Positions 1 to 5,631 of a DNA stretch of 6,762 bases are shown here, piece by piece. Within the stretch, counting starts at the first letter, position 1. Every line of letters begins with the position of its first letter. This DNA comes from Kiritimatiellia bacterium (lineage in GTDB: Bacteria; Verrucomicrobiota; Kiritimatiellia; RFP12; DVOR01): NCBI GenBank assembly GCA_017646485.1, contig JAGCML010000063.1:1-6762 (forward strand), in the 5' to 3' direction. A program made the translations under genes and the position numbers. The notes under the pieces are model-generated. The model was not told where the DNA came from and made no database searches. It saw only the letters and a list, made by a program, of their open reading frames with translations.

Positions 1-66
1 AGGCTAATGTTGAAATTGAAGAAGGCTTGTTTTGCGTTTGAATAAGGCTTCTATTGCCGAAGAATA
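1..66. repeat. Three degenerate 22-bp tandem repeats
   Basis: Units at 1-22, 23-44 and 45-66 align without gaps. In all three, 13 of 22 positions are identical: AGGCT at unit positions 1-5, T at 8, TTG at 10-12, GAA at 18-20 and A at 22. The window starts on a unit boundary, so the array may continue upstream. The tail of the third unit (TATTGC..AGAATA) resembles the linker after the first palindrome at 67-89, so these units seem to grade into the 23-bp palindrome array. The function is unknown; iteron-like protein-binding sites or remnants of a repeat element are both possible. Confidence 0.6.
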
Positions 67-192
67 TGGTACCATATTGCGATAGAAAATGGTACCATTT
101 TGATAGAGAATATGGTACCATTTTGATGAGGAATATGGTACCATATTCTAACAGTAAATGGTACCATTTTCTTCAGCAATATAAGCCTTATT
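41..192. repeat. 22-bp inverted arms framing the palindrome array
   Basis: The left arm at 41-62 and the right arm at 171-192 are reverse complements at 20 of 22 positions. They include the perfect 10-mers AATAAGGCTT (41-50) and AAGCCTTATT (183-192). Their shared axis is 116.5, exactly the centre of the third and middle palindrome. The whole 152-bp block is therefore one large imperfect inverted repeat, in which base i faces base 233-i. This gives the array defined ends and suggests a discrete unit, such as a MITE-like or REP-like element, a cruciform-forming site or a symmetric protein-binding locus. No target-site duplication was recognised. Confidence 0.75.
63..170. repeat. Five 23-bp-spaced GGTACC palindromes (iteron/operator-like array)
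   Basis: Five copies of the perfect palindrome ATGGTACCAT have their dyad centres at 70.5, 93.5, 116.5, 139.5 and 162.5, which is exactly 23 bp apart each time. The symmetry extends outward to 16 bp (63-78), 16 bp (86-101), 10 bp (112-121), 18 bp (131-148) and 14 bp (156-169). The linkers vary but often contain GATAG or GATGAGG followed by A-rich sequence. A symmetric core suggests a site for a dimeric DNA-binding protein. A 23-bp step is about 2.2 helical turns, so successive sites would lie roughly on one face with a slow twist. Candidates are a multi-site operator, a replication or partition iteron set, or an intergenic repeat element. It ends about 265 bp before the likely promoter of the downstream operon, which is far for simple repression. 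Confidence 0.85.
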
Positions 193-434
193 GAAAATCG
201 ACTCTATTGAAATACGTTTTCAAAACACCCCTTCTTCATTTTGAAAATGCTACCATTCGCATTTTCAACTATGCCCTACCTCATTTTTCCTCACGCACAA
301 GCCCCTCCTTCATCCTACCTTTTTTCCTAAAAGAGAGAGGCCAATCGTATTTAAAAGTGGCAGTAATCGCATTTTAGTACCTCTATTTCACATCATTTCT
401 CTTGTCATCTCCACGTATTTTTTAAATTGCTATT
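193..434. other. Non-coding AT-rich leader with TTGAAA motifs
   Basis: No credible coding frame or RNA gene was recognised in this stretch. It contains several TTGAAA/TTTCAA motifs (191-197, 207-212, 217-223, 241-247 and 262-268). TATTGAAAATCG (189-200) is nearly repeated as TATTGAAATACG (205-216). TCGCATTTT occurs twice (257-265 and 367-375). Between about 270 and 330 the + strand is strongly pyrimidine-rich. It could be an upstream regulatory region or simply the degraded end of the repeat array. Confidence 0.5.
241..268. repeat. Perfect 10-bp inverted repeat with 8-nt loop
   Basis: TTGAAAATGC (241-250) and GCATTTTCAA (259-268) are exact reverse complements around the loop TACCATTC. The loop echoes the TACCAT half of the upstream palindromes. 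The stem is AT-rich, and neither strand has a clear T-tract directly after it, so a standard intrinsic terminator is unlikely. A protein-binding site, or a hairpin in a transcript entering from upstream, are alternatives. Confidence 0.6.
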
Positions 435-463
435 TTCACGCACGCGATTTATTGTGGTAGAAT
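435..463 (+). promoter_or_regulatory. Putative sigma-70 extended -10 promoter for the operon
   Basis: TAGAAT (458-463) matches five of six bases of TATAAT. It is preceded by TGG, giving a TGn extended -10. TTCACG (435-440) is a weak -35 at 17-bp spacing. Transcription would start near 470, leaving a leader of about 35 nt before the ATG at 506. This is the best promoter candidate ahead of the five-gene run, judged by eye only. Confidence 0.5.
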
Positions 464-505
464 AAAAAGGTTTTGAAAGCGGTTTTATCGTTGCGGAGTT
501 AAACC

Positions 506-1657
506 ATGAAATATGTACTTTTTGTGTTGCTTCCCCTCTTCCTTCTCTCTTCGGGTTGTATGCCTGATACGCCAGAGGCTTTGGCCAAACGTGCTGATCA
601 AGCGTATCATGAAGGCAATTATGCTCGTGCGATTCTCACTTATGAAGCGCTTTTAAAGAAGTCTGGCGAATCTCCAATCGTGTATTACAGCTTGGCGTTA
701 TCGGCTTTTCAAACGCAAGACTACTCGTACACGATCAAAATGCTTGAAAAAGCGTTAGCCTCTGGTGCAACGACAGATATCACGGATCGTTGCTATGAGT
801 TGTTGGGCATCGTGGCTGAACGTGAAAAGGATCTCGAACGAGCTGCGAGTTACTACCGCAAGGTCTTAAATTCGCCTGATACTGCGCTTCGTGTCCGTGT
901 GCTTTCGCATTTGGCGAAGATTTATGCCAAGCAGGAAAACTATGATGCGGCTTTAGCCTTACTTTTAACCGCTCAGGAATTAAACTCTACCGATGCGGTG
1001 ACATTGTACAACTTAGGGATGTTGTGCCGTCACGAGGCGATCAATTTGCACCATGCTTCGTTGGATAATTTCCGAATGGCAGAACGTTTATTGCCTGAAA
1101 ACTCTTCAAAATTGAAGGATGCGAAGAATCAGGTCAAGCGTTTAGAGGGTTATTTGACCTCGCTCAAGCAGTTGCCGGTCATTACAGGGGATGCCTCAGC
1201 CTGCGAAAAAGCATTGAAGCAGATGCAGAGCGAAAAGAAGCGCAAGAATTACAGATCTGCAGAACGTCTCGCACGTAAAGCCTCCGAAGCAGACCCCTCC
1301 AACTATGAAGCCGCGCTTGAATTGGCGCGTCTCTGCAAGCAGAATAAAAACTTTAATGATGCGTTAAAGGCATACGATACTGCATTGACCATTCGTCCGA
1401 ATGCGACAACTGCACGTTTTGAAGCTGCACAAATTGCCTATCAGAATGCCAAAAAGTATAAAGCTGCAGCGAATTATCTCCGTCCTGCACTCGTGGCAGA
1501 TCCGCGCAATAGTACGTATGCAGACCTGATGGGACGCATTCTCTATAGCCAACAGCAAAAGACGAATGCGAAGCAGTGGTTTGAACGTGCGCTTCGCTTA
1601 ATGGCCAAGCCAACCGAACAGTATCGCTCTTGGATTAACCAATTGCCTGAGGCGTAA
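506..1657 (+). CDS. TPR-repeat lipoprotein
   Basis: This is a predicted envelope lipoprotein of 383 residues. Residues 1-17 form a short signal peptide (Lys2, then a hydrophobic run) ending in a lipobox-like LLSSG-C with the lipidated Cys at 18. Ser at -3 is less usual but tolerated. Residue +2 is Met, not Asp, so outer-membrane sorting would be expected in a Proteobacteria-type Lol system. The rest is helical tetratricopeptide repeat: about nine units, roughly at 24-52, 57-86, 94-124, 128-161, 164-197, 233-264, 267-298, 301-332 and 335-367, with typical A..Y...A and P.......G/A spacing. A less regular, basic stretch lies at about 198-232. TPRs bind proteins, so a scaffold or assembly role is likely, but no partner is visible. 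The start is supported by GGAG at 495-498, 7 nt upstream. It is the first gene of the operon and ends 2 nt before ahbC. The specific function is unknown. Confidence 0.88.
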   Translation: MKYVLFVLLPLFLLSSGCMPDTPEALAKRADQAYHEGNYARAILTYEALLKKSGESPIVYYSLALSAFQTQDYSYTIKMLEKALASGATTDITDRCYELLGIVAEREKDLERAASYYRKVLNSPDTALRVRVLSHLAKIYAKQENYDAALALLLTAQELNSTDAVTLYNLGMLCRHEAINLHHASLDNFRMAERLLPENSSKLKDAKNQVKRLEGYLTSLKQLPVITGDASACEKALKQMQSEKKRKNYRSAERLARKASEADPSNYEAALELARLCKQNKNFNDALKAYDTALTIRPNATTARFEAAQIAYQNAKKYKAAANYLRPALVADPRNSTYADLMGRILYSQQQKTNAKQWFERALRLMAKPTEQYRSWINQLPEA

Positions 1658-1659
1658 GC

Positions 1660-2856
1660 ATGATTGGCATTTCGAAACTTTACATGGGGCAAGCTGAAGC
1701 GGCAGACCCCTTGCGTTATGGTCGGAAAAGTGCGCATTTACCGAGCCATCTCTTGCAGTTTTCAATCGACAAAAAGCCGATTGTTGTTTGGAACATCACC
1801 CAACGGTGCAACCTAAAGTGTAAGCACTGCTACGCCGCGGGTGTGGCAGACACCTCTAAAGAATTGACACATGAGGAAGCCCTTCGTGCAATTGATGGGT
1901 TCGCCGCATTTGGGTGTCCCGTACTCCTCTTTTCGGGTGGCGAGCCCTTTATTCGCGAAGACATCCTTGAATTGGCAGCTTATGCGCGTCAAAAGGGATT
2001 ACGCGTGGTCTTTTCCACCAATGGCACCTGCATTACAGAATCTATCGCAAAGCAAATCGCCCAAATTGGCGTGAGCTATGTGGGGATTAGCATTGATGGT
2101 GTTCGCGAAACGCATGATGCGTTTCGTGGGGTGCCAGGTGCGTATGACCGTTCGCTTGCCGCGATTCGTTTTTGCCGAGAAGCAGGCGTAAAGGTTGGCC
2201 TCCGCGTTACCTTAACCCGTGCGAACGCAAAGGAAATTCCAGCCATTTTCCAACTCATGTGTGAAGAGAAAATTCCACGCATTTGCCTCTATCACTTGGT
2301 TTACACCGGTCGTGGCGCAGACATCAAGAGTGATGACCTTACCCATGAAGAGAGCCGTTTAGCCGTTGACACCATCATCAATGAAACGAAGGCCTCCTTT
2401 GATGCTGGCCATCCATTAGAGGTCTTAACGGTCGACAACCACTGCGATGCGCCCTACCTTTGGATGCGCATGGTCAAAGAAGGTGCAGCAAATGCAGATG
2501 AAGTCTTGCGTTTGTTGAAGATGAATGGTGGCAACTCCTCTGGCAATGGTCTCTCCTGTGTCTCATGGGATGGCACCGTTTATCCTGATCAATTCTGGCG
2601 TGATAAACCCTTAGGAAATGTCAAAGAAAAACCCTTTGGGGAAATTTGGGGCAACCCACCGCAAGGTTCGCTCTTGTACCAGTTGCGCCACAAGGCAGAC
2701 TACGTGACGGGACGCTGCAAAACGTGTCGCTTCCTCAATATCTGTGGCGGCAACTTCCGTGCACGTGCCGAAGCGGCGACTGGTGATTTGTGGGGGGTAG
2801 ACCCTGCATGTTATCTCACCGATGACGAAATCTGCGGCACCCTTCCAGAAGTCTAA
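1660..2856 (+). CDS. ahbC: Radical SAM 12,18-didecarboxysiroheme deacetylase (AhbC)
   Basis: The 398-residue protein matches the AhbC family from its first residues (MIGISKLY, then LRYGRKS, LPSHLLQFS.DKKP.VVWNITQRC). AhbC is cytoplasmic. In the siroheme-dependent heme pathway it removes the two acetate side chains of 12,18-didecarboxysiroheme to give Fe-coproporphyrin III, which AhbD then converts to heme. The radical-SAM cluster motif is C50-x3-C54-x2-C57. GGEP at 93-96, STNGT at 119-123 and SIDG at 144-147 mark the SAM-binding barrel. The C-terminal SPASM/Twitch-like region holds C300, C353, C356, C362, C384 and C392, enough for an auxiliary 4Fe-4S cluster. TGAGG at 1648-1652, inside the preceding gene, is a good ribosome site 7 nt before ATG. 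No ahbA, ahbB or ahbD is in view. The close relative NirJ (heme d1 synthesis) is the main alternative, but the N-terminus favours AhbC. Confidence 0.88.
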   Translation: MIGISKLYMGQAEAADPLRYGRKSAHLPSHLLQFSIDKKPIVVWNITQRCNLKCKHCYAAGVADTSKELTHEEALRAIDGFAAFGCPVLLFSGGEPFIREDILELAAYARQKGLRVVFSTNGTCITESIAKQIAQIGVSYVGISIDGVRETHDAFRGVPGAYDRSLAAIRFCREAGVKVGLRVTLTRANAKEIPAIFQLMCEEKIPRICLYHLVYTGRGADIKSDDLTHEESRLAVDTIINETKASFDAGHPLEVLTVDNHCDAPYLWMRMVKEGAANADEVLRLLKMNGGNSSGNGLSCVSWDGTVYPDQFWRDKPLGNVKEKPFGEIWGNPPQGSLLYQLRHKADYVTGRCKTCRFLNICGGNFRARAEAATGDLWGVDPACYLTDDEICGTLPEV

Positions 2857-2878
2857 TCCAACCTTTTTCTTTGGCCCA

Positions 2879-3436
2879 ATGGATATCCTTTCAACCCTTA
2901 TTGTCATCCTCCTTGTCTTCTTCACCCTTCGTGGCGCCTTTAGAGGTTTTTCAGGTGAATTAGCCCCGCTCGTGGGGTTAATCACCTGCATTGGCATTTT
3001 GTGGTATGGTTATCAACCCATCCAGAGGGCTTTTATCGCCTCTTTTCCACAATGGGATACGACAGCATGTAGCTTCTATGCTGCGATTGTCGTCGCCATT
3101 TGTGGCGGGCTTTTCTTTCTGATCGTGAGTCGCCTCATCCGCAAATTAGTGAGTTGCATTCTTCCCCAACCCTTTGATGCGATTCTCGGTGCACTCACTG
3201 GCGCAGTCAAGGTTTTCTTTTTCATTAGCATTATCGGCGGGCTCTTTACAATGGGCAAAAATCAGGTACAAGCCTTTCGTGAAGCCTCTGAACGCAATCC
3301 CTTCTTGGCCGTAGTTTCTCAATTCTGGATGGACCAACTCTCCGCCTTCAATTTCAAGCAATGCATGACTCCCGTCTTACAAAATGATGCGCCTAAGACA
3401 TCTCCTACTTCGCCTCATTCGGAAGGAAGACCGTAA
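2879..3436 (+). CDS. CvpA-family inner-membrane protein
   Basis: This 185-residue membrane protein has four predicted hydrophobic segments (about 2-18, 27-46, 65-84 and 104-124) and a polar tail (from about 127) rich in Pro, Ser and Thr at the end. The opening MDILSTLIVILLVFF followed by RGAFRGFSGELAPLVG (18-33) is the signature layout of CvpA (colicin V production) proteins. That family is linked to envelope homeostasis, and its biochemical role is not settled. The ATG at 2879 is preferred because family members begin right at the first membrane helix. An in-frame ATG at 2822 would add 19 residues and overlap ahbC by 35 nt. Neither start has a clear Shine-Dalgarno sequence, so translation may depend on ribosomes finishing ahbC 22 nt upstream. 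The stop overlaps the dnaG start by one base (TAATG). Confidence 0.8.
   Translation: MDILSTLIVILLVFFTLRGAFRGFSGELAPLVGLITCIGILWYGYQPIQRAFIASFPQWDTTACSFYAAIVVAICGGLFFLIVSRLIRKLVSCILPQPFDAILGALTGAVKVFFFISIIGGLFTMGKNQVQAFREASERNPFLAVVSQFWMDQLSAFNFKQCMTPVLQNDAPKTSPTSPHSEGRP
3421..3430 (+). promoter_or_regulatory. Strong ribosome binding site of dnaG
   Basis: GGAAGGAAGA ends 5 nt before the dnaG ATG at 3436 and contains AAGGA at 3423-3427 (8-nt spacing). It lies within the last codons of the CvpA gene. It fixes the primase start and, with the TAATG overlap, points to coupled translation. Confidence 0.75.
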
Positions 3437-5631
3437 TGGCATCATTCGATCAAGTCGCATTAGCCGAAATCAAAGATCGAATTGTTCTGAGTGAACTCAT
3501 CGGCGAGTATGGCATTGACATCAAACGTGCGGGTTCAGCCGTAAAGGCGTGTTGCCCTTTTCACAACGAAAAGACCCCCTCCTTTCATATCAATAATGAT
3601 AAAGGGTTTTACAAGTGTTTTGGTTGTGGTGAACACGGAGACATCTTCACCTTCGTGCAAAAGTATGAAGGCATTCCTTTTATTGAAGCCGTCCGCAAAC
3701 TCGCTGAACGTGCAGGGGTGAAGCTTGAAGAACGTTACGATCCGCAGGCGCAGATTCGCAACCGCCTCTATCAAATCAATCAAGAACTTGCAGCCTTTTA
3801 TCGGCGTTGCCTCTTGCAAACACGCGAGGGACAGATTGCACGCGACTATTTAGCATCGCGTGCACTTTCCGATGAAGTCGCCGAACAATTTCAGATTGGC
3901 TATGCGCCATTAGGGCAAGATACACTTCTCAAATGGGCAGACAAACATGGGTTCACAGCCGAGGAACTCGTTGCGGCAGGTTTACTTGCCCCACCCCGTC
4001 GACCCGGCGACCGCTATTACGACCGTTTTCATGGTCGTTTGACCTTCCCGATCTGCGACACCCAAGGCCGTGTCATTGCCTTTTCGTGTCGCCTTTTACG
4101 AGAAGCGAAAAATACGGGCAAGTATGTTAATAGCCCGGAAACTGAAATCTTCAAAAAGTCGACAACCCTCTATGCACTCCATTTAGCGCGTGGTCATATT
4201 GCCAAAGCCACGCCACGCCGTGCACTGGTTTGTGAAGGGCAAGTCGATGTGATTCGTTGTCATGCGTGTGGGTTTAACACCGCCATCGCATCGCAAGGCA
4301 CTGCTTTTACGGCCGAACACGTTGGCCTACTTAAACGTTATGCAGATACGGCAGACCTCGTCTTTGATGGCGACAAGGCTGGCATCAAGGCCGCACTACG
4401 CACCATGGAACTCTTCCTTGCTGAAGGGATCCCTGTACGTATCGTCTCATTGCCAGCAGATGAAGACCCCGACTCGCTCTTGCAAAAACAGGGTAACGAC
4501 GCCTTTCAGAGTTGCTTAAACGCCGCAGAAGACCCCGCCATCTTTCTTGTACGTAGCCTCAAAGCAATGGAGACTGCTCCCGACACGATGGAGGCCACCG
4601 TTCGTATCGCACGCACAGTGGTGATGACCGTACTCAATTGTCCCACGCCAGTCTTGACAACGCGTTTCTTACAAGATGCAGCGCAAGCCCTCAATCTACC
4701 CGTCTCCACCTTACTGGAAGACTTAGAAGATGTGCGTGCGAATGCTGCAGAGGCAGAACGTCGACGCGCAGAGTTTCTTGCTCGACAAGAAGAACACGGG
4801 AACCGAACCACCCAAAAGGCACCTGTTTCACCCGAAATTGTCTCAGACGGCACCTTCGTTGATGACGAAATGTTGCTCCCTGATGAAGAGTCTGAATTCA
4901 TCCCAGATGATTCCTATGAGACATTTGAGCAGGGTTCAGAACCAGAAGCACCACCCTTGCCTACGGCAGACGATTTAGACGTCTCCCAAAATTTAGCCGG
5001 TGCACTCTGCGAACTCCTCGCACATTACTTCACCGACCAAGAGGTCATGGCTTGCCTTTTGCAACATCTTCCACCAGCCTTTATCCGCAATCCTTACGCG
5101 GCTAAACTCTACGACTTGGCAATCCAGGCGACCCTCTCAAAGCACCAACATCTTACGCCAGACCACTCGGATACGGCCTTCTCTGCCTACCTCGCCAAAC
5201 TCTTTGCCGCGGCAGACCGTATCTCCTCTGGAAGTGATGACATTTCACCGCTTTCCTATGCGCGTGACATTGTTCGCCACTACTGGTTGAGAGAGTTTGA
5301 ACATCGGACCAAATTACTTGAACCGATGTCTATGGAAGCCTTCCAGCTCACCCTACATCGGAAACGATTGCAATCCCTCACATGGGAAGAAGCCGCCCCC
5401 TTCATGAATGCATTAGATCCTAACTTTGCATTGCCCCAAGGAACCACGAAAACATCTGCGAACGCTTCTCCCACTACACCGCTAACAGACTCCTCAACCC
5501 CATCAAACGAGGCCCCGGCTGAAGCAGTTCAGGCAGACGGCACCTCAACGGAAACGCCCCCAACAGATGACGTTGACGCAATTGAGTGGTTGCCAGACGA
5601 GGACGAGGTCAATATCTATGAAATGCTCTAA
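3436..5631 (+). CDS. dnaG: DNA primase DnaG
   Basis: DnaG makes the RNA primers for chromosome replication, acting with the replicative helicase at the fork. The N-terminal CHC2 zinc-binding domain has C40, H43, C61 and C64 (CCPFH...CFGC). The RNA polymerase-like catalytic core follows, with DRFHGRLTFPI (196-206) and KYVNSPETEIFKKS (229-242). The Toprim centre has E267 in CEGQVDVI, D311 and D313 in FDGDKAG, and the DEDPDSLL acidic cluster (342-349), so the metal-binding residues are present. An acidic, Pro-rich linker at about 455-516 leads to a helical region (about 517-650) that fits the helicase-binding domain. At 731 residues it is longer than the usual 580-660. The excess is this linker and a low-complexity tail (about 668-731, Thr/Ser/Pro/Ala-rich, then acidic WLPDEDEVNIYEML). 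It starts on the TAATG overlap with the CvpA gene. Confidence 0.97.
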   Translation: MASFDQVALAEIKDRIVLSELIGEYGIDIKRAGSAVKACCPFHNEKTPSFHINNDKGFYKCFGCGEHGDIFTFVQKYEGIPFIEAVRKLAERAGVKLEERYDPQAQIRNRLYQINQELAAFYRRCLLQTREGQIARDYLASRALSDEVAEQFQIGYAPLGQDTLLKWADKHGFTAEELVAAGLLAPPRRPGDRYYDRFHGRLTFPICDTQGRVIAFSCRLLREAKNTGKYVNSPETEIFKKSTTLYALHLARGHIAKATPRRALVCEGQVDVIRCHACGFNTAIASQGTAFTAEHVGLLKRYADTADLVFDGDKAGIKAALRTMELFLAEGIPVRIVSLPADEDPDSLLQKQGNDAFQSCLNAAEDPAIFLVRSLKAMETAPDTMEATVRIARTVVMTVLNCPTPVLTTRFLQDAAQALNLPVSTLLEDLEDVRANAAEAERRRAEFLARQEEHGNRTTQKAPVSPEIVSDGTFVDDEMLLPDEESEFIPDDSYETFEQGSEPEAPPLPTADDLDVSQNLAGALCELLAHYFTDQEVMACLLQHLPPAFIRNPYAAKLYDLAIQATLSKHQHLTPDHSDTAFSAYLAKLFAAADRISSGSDDISPLSYARDIVRHYWLREFEHRTKLLEPMSMEAFQLTLHRKRLQSLTWEEAAPFMNALDPNFALPQGTTKTSANASPTTPLTDSSTPSNEAPAEAVQADGTSTETPPTDDVDAIEWLPDEDEVNIYEML
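5605..5608 (+). promoter_or_regulatory. Ribosome binding site fixing the Rsm22-like start
   Basis: GAGG at 5605-5608, inside the final dnaG codons, lies 9 nt before the ATG at 5618. The next in-frame ATG falls within the conserved APQTYM segment and would remove conserved sequence, so 5618 is the likely start. Confidence 0.55.

Noticed and set aside
63..170. CRISPR array
   Set aside because: The conserved units are only 10-18 bp palindromes with linkers of about 5-14 bp. There are no spacers of typical length and no cas genes.
241..268. Rho-independent terminator
   Set aside because: The stem is AT-rich and no T-tract directly follows it on either strand.
2611..2997. 128-residue open frame on the minus strand
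   Set aside because: It lies antisense across the end of ahbC and the start of the CvpA gene, both of which have strong family matches. Its product shows no recognisable domain.
3010..3051. DnaA-box-like 9-mers TTATCAACC and TTTTCCACA
   Set aside because: They match the consensus at only 7 and 8 of 9 positions and lie inside the CvpA coding sequence, with no AT-rich unwinding region or cluster. Chance is the simpler explanation.
4506..4901. 131-residue open frame on the minus strand within dnaG
   Set aside because: It is a Ser/Arg-rich low-complexity product antisense to a well-supported primase, so it is a shadow frame.
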